Part shown: piece after piece, positions 49,506-59,200 of the stretch
Layout: every line of letters begins with the position of its first letter
Position numbering within the stretch: position 1 is the stretch's first letter
Source: a virus
IMG/VR virus record: IMGVR_UViG_3300020383_000006
Coordinates: 62,001 to 126,000 of that record
Reading direction: 5' to 3' (one strand)
Length of the DNA stretch: 64,000 nt
Notes under the pieces: model-generated
Seen by the model: only the letters and a program-made list of their open reading frames with translations
Told to the model about the DNA's origin: nothing
Database searches by the model: none
Program-made: the position numbers and the translations under genes

Positions 49506-52429
49506 TATGCAATTACCTCTTTAATTTGGCCTCGGGTGTAGAGACAGTCTTTTGAGATTAAAACTTTACTGCCGCCTTGAACGGTTAATTTGTAAAGCGT
49601 TGCTATTTCTTCAGAGCTTAATGCTCGGTTGTAAATTCGAATATCACGCATACCGCCAATTAGATTACTTCCGAACGTTGTAGTTTCAAGAATACCTGAT
49701 GGAGTATCTGTCGAATCGACATTACCTGATGTTGCTGTTAGTTGACCATCGGTATAAATTTGAACAAGCATTTGAGACTGATCAAATACGAATACAATAT
49801 GTTTCCATACATTATTTTGATTCGGTGCTCCATAAACGTAATGGTCGTTTTCTCCTCCGTTTAGATATAAAAGTGACTTGGTGGTTGAGCTATAAACAAA
49901 CGTATTTCCACGGTTGTAATTATTTACCTTTTGGTTTGTTCTGGAAACATCACTCGTCATAACCCAAGCACTAACAGTCCACAATTGCGGATCTTGTTTT
50001 ATTTCTTCCGGAGTTTTCGCAGTGAAGTTGCTTGAGCCATTAAAAACACCACCATCAGCATTAAATGTGACTCCATTATTTGTACCGTGGTTGTCACCTA
50101 ACAAGTCCTTTGTGTCATTTGTTAATGGGTACCAAGCAACAATATTTTTGGTTGGCCCTAGTTCCGAAAACGCGGGACTATTTACCCCTAATTCATTTAT
50201 TCCAGGAACCGTTTTAGGTAAGATTTCGTGTTTAGAAAAACCATCAGGTATTGGTCCATTTCTTGTTACATATACATCGTCTACCCAACAAGCACCACTA
50301 TTATCTCTGTAGTTAAAAAGCCAAACAGAAGCTTCATAAGCTCCTTCAGGAATAGTTATATAAGAGTCGTATGTTTCCATCCATTCAGTAGGTTCAGGAT
50401 GACTGAAATAACTATAACCAGCACCATAGAACACTAATCCAAAATAGAATTTTGCTCCTGACTCAGATTTAGTTACACAACGCCCATATATTTTTTCTCC
50501 AGGTTTTACTGAAAACCGTTCAGACCTTATTCTATTGTATGTACCGTCACCAGGAAAATATAAAGATTTAGATCCCTTATAACTTTCATCGTCAACCACA
50601 TACATGGAACCTGATTCAGCACTCCATCCTTCAGGAATTTCCCCTACTACAGAACCTTCAAAATTAGGGTTAACAACTAAATTATCCATTTCTTTTAAAT
50701 TTGATACAATTACTGAGCCATTACTATCAATAGAAGCTTTTGTTTGGTAAAGCTCTTTTATTTCCGGTTCTTTTAATGCAGTTGAAAAAACATTAATATC
50801 TTTTATATTGCCATCGATTAAATAATTGTTATTCCAAGAATACAACCCAAATTGGACTTCTCCTGTCAGATTTAAAGGGTTAGTATATGTATGATCAATT
50901 ACATTCACCCCATTCTCATAAACTTTTATTCTTTTGTTTTTTATTGTTAACGTTATTTGTGTACCAACTGAAAATAATTTTGAACTTGGGACCCACGTTA
51001 AATTTGTTCCTTCATCAGACCAATACCTTACTCTAAGTGAGTTATTGCCTGATGCTGTTATAACTAACCCATTTTCATGTCCTCCAACACCCTTTAACTC
51101 AAGAAAACCTTGATAACTACTAATTGTTTCACTTTTAGCAATAAAAGAAACAGTAATTTCTTCAGGATCACCATTGATTCCTATTTGTTTAACTAACTTC
51201 TGCTCTCCATTGAAATGAAAAGATTTTTTTAAGTCTTTACTTAACGAAGGGGAAGTATCTAAATCAGGAACTAAGTCATATCCTTGGGTAGAACTGTCTG
51301 TAATTAATCCAATTCTTTCGCCAACGACAAAATCTGTCGCATGGTCTTTCGGTTCAAGTTGAGGTGCGCAAAACCAAGTTCTTTGACCTTCCCCCTGCGG
51401 AGCTCCAAAACTAAATCTAAAAGATAAAGAATCCGATTGGCTGTCAGAAGGGTTTGTGAATGATGGCCAAATAATACGATGCCACTTTCCATCGTTAGGA
51501 ACGGTTATGTATGATGAACTGTAACGCCCTGTTTCGCTATTATCTGCTGTGTAAAACCTAATTTGAAAATTGGGATCTACGGTTTTCACGTACAAAGAGG
51601 CTGTGTATGTTTGTCCAGGCAATTGCGGAGCATAATCTCCATAGGAATACCAGTAACCAATCTGATTATCTGAGTCTATAAAGCTAACAACTTGAGATTC
51701 AACACCTTCTGGAGGATCAATGTCATTCCAACGTATATCTGCGCAGTAACCTTTACTCCATCCAGTATCCAGGTTTGTATTTTGGATAACGTTGACTGTC
51801 GGCTCTATAAAGCTGTCAGGTCTCAAATCCAAAATGGTTGCTTGGCTTAAATCGCGAACTTCTCTTTCTGACAAGGCATGATCGTAAATTCGAACGTCCT
51901 GTATATCCCCTAGAAGTACCCGTTCTGCCCCCCTAGAACCAATCCAAGTACTTGAGATATCCAACCGTGGTCTGGCTGCTACTACGGAACCTTTCAGGGC
52001 TCCGTTGACGTAGAGTAGATTGTGGGTGCCAGTATGAACAGCCGCAAAATGGAACCACTCGTTTTGTGGGTATTCCGGAGTAGTTACCAGGCTACTACCC
52101 CCGCCTTCGGCGTAGGTGAAGAAGCGGAACATGGAACTATAAAAATCCACCGCAAAGGTCGTCGAGGAATAGCTGGTAGACACAGAAACTAGAGTATCTG
52201 TACTTGATGCACCTGTGCCATTAAATTTCACCCACCCTGCGATACTAAATACTGCGAAAGGCTGAAGACCAGTAAGTTCCCCTAGAAAAATCCCGGTCTG
52301 ACCAGACAGTCCAGCCGCTTGCCCAATCTTTCCATCAACCCAATTAACTCCACCGACAACCGTTCCGTGGTTATCACCAATAGAGTCCTTTGCATCACCG
52401 TCTAATTTATAATGAGCTATTAAAGCCAT
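49505..52429 (-). CDS. LamG/concanavalin-like adhesin (974 aa)
   Basis: A 974-residue protein with LamG domains at about 1-200, 400-570 and 755-965. Each has IAHYKLDGDAKDS-type starts and a closing IYDHALSEREV or YNRALSSEEI motif. Two carbohydrate-binding-like modules lie between them (about 215-370 and 585-735; the second starts MDNLVVNPNFEGSVVGE). It is organised like the 895-residue protein. The DNA of the first 200 residues (about 51850-52400) is near 47% GC against about 25% in the middle (50881-50940), a sign of mosaic origin. Confidence 0.7.
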   Translation of the reverse strand: MALIAHYKLDGDAKDSIGDNHGTVVGGVNWVDGKIGQAAGLSGQTGIFLGELTGLQPFAVFSIAGWVKFNGTGASSTDTLVSVSTSYSSTTFAVDFYSSMFRFFTYAEGGGSSLVTTPEYPQNEWFHFAAVHTGTHNLLYVNGALKGSVVAARPRLDISSTWIGSRGAERVLLGDIQDVRIYDHALSEREVRDLSQATILDLRPDSFIEPTVNVIQNTNLDTGWSKGYCADIRWNDIDPPEGVESQVVSFIDSDNQIGYWYSYGDYAPQLPGQTYTASLYVKTVDPNFQIRFYTADNSETGRYSSSYITVPNDGKWHRIIWPSFTNPSDSQSDSLSFRFSFGAPQGEGQRTWFCAPQLEPKDHATDFVVGERIGLITDSSTQGYDLVPDLDTSPSLSKDLKKSFHFNGEQKLVKQIGINGDPEEITVSFIAKSETISSYQGFLELKGVGGHENGLVITASGNNSLRVRYWSDEGTNLTWVPSSKLFSVGTQITLTIKNKRIKVYENGVNVIDHTYTNPLNLTGEVQFGLYSWNNNYLIDGNIKDINVFSTALKEPEIKELYQTKASIDSNGSVIVSNLKEMDNLVVNPNFEGSVVGEIPEGWSAESGSMYVVDDESYKGSKSLYFPGDGTYNRIRSERFSVKPGEKIYGRCVTKSESGAKFYFGLVFYGAGYSYFSHPEPTEWMETYDSYITIPEGAYEASVWLFNYRDNSGACWVDDVYVTRNGPIPDGFSKHEILPKTVPGINELGVNSPAFSELGPTKNIVAWYPLTNDTKDLLGDNHGTNNGVTFNADGGVFNGSSNFTAKTPEEIKQDPQLWTVSAWVMTSDVSRTNQKVNNYNRGNTFVYSSTTKSLLYLNGGENDHYVYGAPNQNNVWKHIVFVFDQSQMLVQIYTDGQLTATSGNVDSTDTPSGILETTTFGSNLIGGMRDIRIYNRALSSEEIATLYKLTVQGGSKVLISKDCLYTRGQIKEVIA

Positions 52430-52430
52430 A

Positions 52431-55400
52431 TCATGCCCCTATAAAGTTAAAATCAAGTGACTTAGTTGATGAATTGTATTGGATTGCAAAGTCACCTAGT
52501 TTCATCTGACCTTCACCACGTACCTGAACGTTACCATCAGTATCAATACTTTCTTGAGCATTCTGAACACCACCAGCCGCTAACGTATCAGTTCTTGTAC
52601 CACCTTCAACTTGTAAACTGTTAATGCCGTCATCAGTTGCACCGCCAGTATGGATTTCAGCGTGTTTAACCGTTGAATTCGTATTTAGGTTTTGGTTAGC
52701 AAAACTCGCTTTAGAATAATCAAGTACAGGAATTCTTGATGAACTTAAAACGCCCGAATTTATGTCACTTGCATCATGCGTATGTGATGAAGGATTATAA
52801 GAACTAGGTTTATTTAAAAGATCATTCCAAGAACCTGTTTTACCAACAGTGCTTATAGAAGAATCTAAAGCATAACCCGCATTCGCGTGATTACCCCAAG
52901 AATAAGCAGTGTCCCAATTACCAGCATTCCAAGATGAATCAGTTTTTATTGCTGTTCTGGCTCTAGAAGTCGTAAAATATTGTCTAGAACCTTCAGACAC
53001 ATCGGTTGTACTTAATACAACCGCACCAATTTTACCGTTGACGCTATCAACTTTATCAGAACCATCAAGTTTAAACCAAGTATCAGCAATGTTATTGTAT
53101 ACGATAGAGTCGCCAATAGCATACTGAACCGCGTTAATCGCCCCAGGAGCAGTTATTTTATAGAAAGCTGACCCTTCAGTCGGGGTCGGTGGAGTGCTCC
53201 CGCTAGAGGCATCCCATTCGCCCCCAAAGAACATACCACCGGATAAAGATTGAGCCGCTAATTGGGCTTCATCTCTATATTGCATTGCGTATTCAGAATA
53301 ATGTTTAGCTGAATATTTCCCTGATTCTACTTCTACATCTTTAGTTTCTTCAGCCCATTTTTCTGATTTTAATTCACTTGAATGAGCGGCATTTTCACTG
53401 GCTAAAGCATTTGCTTCCGAAGTTGAAGCATTATCTTCACTTAGTTGAGCCGCGTTTTCGCTCGCTAAAGCATTAGATGCACTTGTAGATGCAGATGAAG
53501 CTGAATTTTCTGCATCAATAGCCCAATGTTTAGCTGAATATTTACCTGATTCTACTTCTACCCCGTAATTATTTTCAGCCCAAGAATTTGCTTTTAATTC
53601 ACTTGACTGAGCCGCGTTTTCACTTGCCAAGGCGTTTGCTTCAGAAGTTGAAGCCGCGTCTTCTGAATTAGAAGCAGAAAATTCACTGGCTGCCGCATTA
53701 GATTCAGAAGTTGAAGCCGCATTAGCTGAATTTTGTGCGTCAACTGCCCAGTGTCTAGCTGAATATTTTCCAGTTTCTACGGAATTACCGTAACTGTTGT
53801 CTGCCCAAGCCATCGCTTTATTTTCACTTGCTAAAGCATTTGCTTCAGAAGTATCAGCATTTGCTTCAGAAGTCGAAGCGGCATTTTCACTAGCCTTTGC
53901 ATTTGCTTCTGAAGTTGAAGCCGCATTTTCACTGGCTAAAGCATTTGCTTCAGAAGTTGAAGCATTATTAGCCGCTGATATACTAATTTCTTGTGGAGCT
54001 ATCCAGCTAGAACCCGTATAATATTTCAACACGTTTAAATTAGTATCGAAATAAGAAGAACCTTCTTGTAAAGAACCACCTTCATTATCAGTAGTTGGGT
54101 CGGAAGTTTTCCCTCCCAAATATCTTTTATCGAAACTTGTATACATACCAGAAACGCTATTTTCTAAATTAGTAACGTTTGTTTCTGATTGTAATACAAT
54201 ATTTTCGCTTGTTTTTGCGGCATTTTCACTTGCTAAGGCATTTGTTTCCGAGGTTGAAGCCGCATTTTCACTTGCTAATGCGTTTGCTTCAGAAGTTGAA
54301 GCATTTGTTTCACTTGTTTTTGCCGCATTTTCGCTTGCTAATGCGTTTGCTTCCGAAGTTGACGCGTTATCTTCTGAAACTGATGCCGCCTGTTCACTCG
54401 CTAAAGCATTTGCCTCCGAAGCTGAAGCCGCATTTTCACTGTCTAAAGCATTTGACTCTGAAATAGAAGCGGCATTAGCTGAATTTTGTGCTTGCGTAGC
54501 ATAAGTAGAAGCAACGTTTTCCGGAGCAACCCAATCAGTTCCTGTATAAAATTTAAGGACTTTATTCGTTGTGTTCCAATATACTGCACCATCAACTAAA
54601 GGATCGCCATCATTATCAGTAGTTGGATCTGAGGTTAAAGAACCTAAGTATCTATCACCGAATTGATCAAATATTTGTTCAGCCGCTAATCTTGAACTTT
54701 CGGAGGCAGAAGCACTATCTGCAGCGTTCATTTCGGAAGTTGAAGCCGCTAAAGCACTATCTGAAGCATTTTGTTCACTAATAGAAGCATTATTTGCAGC
54801 AGTTAATGCTGTATTTTCGCTATTTTCAGCATTCGTTTCGCTCGCCGAAGCCGCTATTTCACTAGCCTTTGCATTAGTTTCACTTGTTTTAGCCGCTTGC
54901 TCACTAGCTAAAGCATTTGTTTCTGAAGTTGAAGCCGCATTTTCGCTTGCTAATGCGTTAGATGCGCTTATACTTGCATTTGTTTCCGAAGTTTCTGCCG
55001 CCTGTTTACTCGCTAAAGCATTTGCTTCAGAAGTTTCAGCCGCTAATTGAGCATCAATAGCCTTTTCTTTATGGTGTAAAGCTGAATAACTTCCTGTTTC
55101 TACTTCTACATTTTCAGGGTTTTCAGCCCATTTCTGAGATTTATCTTCAGAAGAAGAAGCATTTGTCTCAGAAATACTTGCCGCATTAGCTGAACTTGAT
55201 GCTTCTTGTGCTTTTATATCAGCAAATTGAGCTGAATCACTTGCGGCATTTTCACTTACTAAAGCATTATCTTCACTTGTTTTTGCCGCATTTTCACTAG
55301 CCTTTGCATTTGCTTCCGAGGTTGAAGCCGCTTGCTCACTTGCTAAAGCATTATCTTCACTTGTTTTTGCCGCATTTTCACTTGATAAGGCATTTGCCTC

Positions 55401-56195
55401 CGAAGCTGAAGCCGCATTTTCACTGTCTAAAGCATTTGTCTCAGAAATACTTGCCGCATTAGCTGAACTTGATGCTTCTTGTGCTTTTATATCAGCAAAT
55501 TGGGCGGAGTTTAGTGATTCTTGTGCTTCGGTCTCAGCAAATTGTGCTGAACTAGCTGCTGCTTGCTCACTGGCTAAAGCGTAATCCGCAGAATCTTTTG
55601 CTGCTTGTTCACTAGCTAAAGCATAGTCTGCTGAATCTTCTGCTTCCCCAGCCGCTATTTCTGCTCTATCACCTGAAGCAATAGCCGTATCAATTAATTG
55701 CCAGTTAGCAATTTTATCTGAAAGGTAAGCTGTACCGCTATCATTAAGATAAAGTTCCAAAAATATATCAGGATCTTCAGAAGGAACTGCAAAATAAGAA
55801 CCGTTACCAACTTCTTGCATTGCTTCATCAATGGTCGTATAGATACCGTTTCCAAGTAATTGGAGTTTTAACGCCCTATTTTCAGCTAGAATATCCTCTG
55901 AACGATTTATAAGGGATCTAATCTTTTCAATAAGTTCAGCCAATTCAGCAGCTGTAGGAGCCGCTAAACAAGGTTGATCTACAACCGACCCATACGCCCA
56001 AGGTTTAACCAATTCTATCTTCTGGTTCCCTTGGTCGTCCTTAAACGTCGTTTTAATCTCAACAATAGGGTTATCAGCTATCTGCAAGAAACTATGATTC
56101 TTTACATCTGACAACACATCTTGGAGCGTTTCATTAACGCTCACTATTGTTTCTTGATCAACTACCGAAACTTTTGTAGCATAGAAAAATGCCAT
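52431..56195 (-). CDS. Long heptad-repeat tail fibre (1254 aa)
   Basis: A 1254-residue protein. Residues 1-180 are a distinct head domain, with a helix around LAELIEKIRSLINRSEDIL. Residues about 180-985 are dozens of heptads of the form NALASEN-AASTSEA, predicted to form a long trimeric coiled coil. They are broken by two RYLGS(L/K)TSDPTTDN...FYTGTDW modules and by GKYSAKHWAIDA units. The C-terminus has TAYSWGNHANAGYALDSS, DASDINSGVLSSSR and a final LDFNFIGA, shared with the 705-residue fibre. It is likely a long side fibre shaft between baseplate and adhesins. Confidence 0.7.
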   Translation of the reverse strand: MAFFYATKVSVVDQETIVSVNETLQDVLSDVKNHSFLQIADNPIVEIKTTFKDDQGNQKIELVKPWAYGSVVDQPCLAAPTAAELAELIEKIRSLINRSEDILAENRALKLQLLGNGIYTTIDEAMQEVGNGSYFAVPSEDPDIFLELYLNDSGTAYLSDKIANWQLIDTAIASGDRAEIAAGEAEDSADYALASEQAAKDSADYALASEQAAASSAQFAETEAQESLNSAQFADIKAQEASSSANAASISETNALDSENAASASEANALSSENAAKTSEDNALASEQAASTSEANAKASENAAKTSEDNALVSENAASDSAQFADIKAQEASSSANAASISETNASSSEDKSQKWAENPENVEVETGSYSALHHKEKAIDAQLAAETSEANALASKQAAETSETNASISASNALASENAASTSETNALASEQAAKTSETNAKASEIAASASETNAENSENTALTAANNASISEQNASDSALAASTSEMNAADSASASESSRLAAEQIFDQFGDRYLGSLTSDPTTDNDGDPLVDGAVYWNTTNKVLKFYTGTDWVAPENVASTYATQAQNSANAASISESNALDSENAASASEANALASEQAASVSEDNASTSEANALASENAAKTSETNASTSEANALASENAASTSETNALASENAAKTSENIVLQSETNVTNLENSVSGMYTSFDKRYLGGKTSDPTTDNEGGSLQEGSSYFDTNLNVLKYYTGSSWIAPQEISISAANNASTSEANALASENAASTSEANAKASENAASTSEANADTSEANALASENKAMAWADNSYGNSVETGKYSARHWAVDAQNSANAASTSESNAAASEFSASNSEDAASTSEANALASENAAQSSELKANSWAENNYGVEVESGKYSAKHWAIDAENSASSASTSASNALASENAAQLSEDNASTSEANALASENAAHSSELKSEKWAEETKDVEVESGKYSAKHYSEYAMQYRDEAQLAAQSLSGGMFFGGEWDASSGSTPPTPTEGSAFYKITAPGAINAVQYAIGDSIVYNNIADTWFKLDGSDKVDSVNGKIGAVVLSTTDVSEGSRQYFTTSRARTAIKTDSSWNAGNWDTAYSWGNHANAGYALDSSISTVGKTGSWNDLLNKPSSYNPSSHTHDASDINSGVLSSSRIPVLDYSKASFANQNLNTNSTVKHAEIHTGGATDDGINSLQVEGGTRTDTLAAGGVQNAQESIDTDGNVQVRGEGQMKLGDFAIQYNSSTKSLDFNFIGA
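53240..55655 (-). repeat. Tandem heptad-coding repeats
   Basis: The DNA encodes many copies of a 42-nt (14-residue) unit built from two 7-residue halves with consensus NALASEN and AASTSEA. Copies differ at silent and non-silent sites, so the repeats are old and diverged but still alignable. Such DNA is prone to expansion and contraction by recombination. Confidence 0.8.
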
Positions 56196-56228
56196 ATTCT
56201 TAAACCCTTATTCTTATCATATACAGTT

Positions 56229-56236
56229 TATTTATT
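56229..56236 (-). promoter_or_regulatory. Late-type box AATAAATA before the 1254-residue fibre gene
   Basis: The - strand reads ATAATAAATAAAC, 34 nt before the start at 56195, overlapping the stop of the preceding gene. Same variant box as at 25711 and 29491. Confidence 0.5.
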
Positions 56237-59200
56237 ATGCTTCTTCCGAAATAATTGATAAACGTTGAGTATTGTCGTATGTAGGCACTGAGTGAGTAAC
56301 CTCTAGCCTGTATGTCCTATTTGTTGTGGTCTGAAGCGAATCCGTAAACGTGAACGAACCATTAAGGTTCCATTCCTCTTTGTATTTAATAGTGCCTCCA
56401 TAAGCTATATACGAACCCTGAATGGTATGTGAAGAAACCAGTATCTCACCACTTGAAGTCTGTCTGTAAAGTTTGAGCGTTGCTGTCGGGTCGCCTATAC
56501 CGACAGGTTGGCCACCGTTAGGTATATCTCTAAATGCAGATACAGCAATCGAGCTTTTGATTTCAATAATACCACCATTTGAACCAAACGGACCCAGTAC
56601 AACGTCAACAGGTGAGCCTATGGTTGAGTTTTGTATTGCATTTTTCAGTGTACCAGCAGTAATTGATCCGCCGAAGTAAGCGCCACCTTGGTCATCTAGG
56701 TAAGTAATTGCATTGGCTTTTGTTAAGTTTCCGTACCTTGGTCCAGAAGAATTCCATGTATTAGAATTTCTTTCTCCATACCATTCTATAAGATTATTTG
56801 GTCCGAATGAATTAGCCGCTTGAACTTTCATGTAGTTAGAACCAATCATTTCAACTTTACCACCACGGATAACAGGTCCTGAAATCATAGTCCCAGCAAT
56901 TAATCTATCACCACCAACAGTACCGGAAGCAATAATGTCACCATTAACCATCAACCCTACTGCTTCCCAATCATTATTCGCAGAATTTCTTTTTCTTGCT
57001 TGAGAATCTGTCCCATCGCTTCTAGTTTGTACAAAAATATCGTTGGGTACTGGATTTCTTCCTGCTATATTGGTAAATCTAGAATACCCTAAAGACCAAC
57101 TGATTGAACTATAAGTTCCACCAAAGAAACCAGGACCAGTAGCACCGTCCTGACCATCAGTACCGTTGGAACCATCTTGACCATCTTGACCATCTTGACC
57201 TATGTATCTAACAAAAGTTTGACCAGAAACAGGTAAATTTGGTTGGTTAACACTTTCATAAAACGTTACCCATTCTTTTCCAGTTCCACTAAATGATTGC
57301 CCACTACCGCTTGAATTGTCTGCATATATTGGCCAAATACTTTGTCCATCATTACCATCTTGGCCATCAGAACCGTCAGAACCATCTCTACCTTTAAACC
57401 TAACAAAAGTCCCACCTACGGGCAGGGATGGTTTTGTTCCTACATATTCTACATATTGAACAAATTCCCTAGTTCCTTCTGTTAGGCTTTGATTTGAACC
57501 TGAAGAATTAGTAGCATAAACAACCAAAACTGAAGTTCCATCAGTTCCATCAGTTCCTGGAAGTCCTCGGTCACCTTTATCACCCTTGTCACCCTTGTCG
57601 CCCTTTTCACCTTTAACCTTATTCAAATCCCATGAACTGGCTGTACCATTTTCTATTTTTCTGGTAGCCATCCAAATAGTAGAAGTAGAGGAACTAGAAC
57701 TCCAATTTCCTGGATCAGTTCCTGGATTTCCTGGACTATTTTCTACTGAACTGTATTGAACTTGAAAATCAGCAGTATTAGTTAATTGTCTAGGCGTAGT
57801 CCATCCTGATTGCTGAGGGGAAGCCCCGTCATTGGTAAATATTCTAGTAGACTGCCATAATTTAGCTTCTCCACTAGGGACTCCATCACTCCAACCACTT
57901 GGAACAGGTGAAGAATATGAGCCGCCAGAAGGAGTAGACGGTGTTCCATTAGTTCTTTTAAACACAATAGATTTAAATGAACTTTGTCCAGTATCACCTT
58001 TTTCACCAACAACTTCTATAGTAAAACTATCTATTAAAGTAATACCAGTATCACTGCTGTAGTTTACAATAAATAAAGGTCTAAAGAAATAGGCATTATC
58101 CCTTAGTGTGTTTGGATTATCTATTGTCCCATTACCAGAAGAATTAGCGGATTTTCCAGAAAAATACCCTTCATAAGTAGTCCATTCTGATGGAACATTT
58201 TCAGAACTCGCTGCAACGTAATATTGACTACTTGTAGAATCATCTCCATTATTATTGACATAACCAGTATCAGTCTGATTTCTACCAGCAACACCAAAAT
58301 ACGCAGTCCCATTACCAGCTGTTTGTTTAGCGACTACAGTAATTTTGTATTTCTTATTTGGGTCGTAAGGAATTGAACGGTTATTAACCATCCATCTTTG
58401 GTCATTCCCACTATTATTCCCTATTTTTACTGAAGTCCCTCCAGTAAAAGAATCATTGTCTAGGGTCATTTCGCCTGAACCGGAAGTGGAGATCCAACCA
58501 TTATTTTGAGGTAACGTTTTAAAATAATCAGAATAATTACCTACCGCGTCATCACCCACATATCTAACAAAAGTTTGACCAGAAACAGGTAATGATGGCT
58601 GATTTACGCTTTCATAAAACGTTACCCAAGTTTTTCCTGCTTCACTAAATGATTGGTTTGAACCTGCTTCATCTTCCGCGTATATTGGCCAAATACTTTG
58701 TCCATCATTACCATCTTGACCATCTTGACCATCAGTACCAATAAATCTAACAAATGTACCACTGACTGGTAATGACGGTTGGTTTCCTGTGTATTCTACG
58801 TACTGAACGAACTCCCTAGAACCTTGTGATAAACTTTGATTTGACCCTGAAGAATTAGTTGCATAAACAACTAAAACTGATGCCCCATCATTCCCGTCAG
58901 AACCATTTGACCCGTCTACGCCATCTATAGATAAAACAACTGGTGCAGACCATTCTGAAGAAGGTATTGAGTCAGTTGTGTTTCTACTGAACGCAGTTGC
59001 TTGAGTCACCCATAGTACAGGACCTTCAGAATTATCTGGTGCAGTTTTACTCCAATCCGTATCTAAATTAGATAAAGAACCGTTACTGAAATTGTACGTA
59101 GTTGTGTTATTAACAATTCCTGGAGAACCGCCATATGATGTCCTTTTATAAAGGTAAATTGTTGCTGTATTATACCCGTCTACACCATCACTACCATCAC

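Noticed and set aside
53240-55655. CRISPR-like repeats
   Set aside because: The repeats are in frame, diverged, lack unique spacers of constant length and encode a heptad protein pattern.
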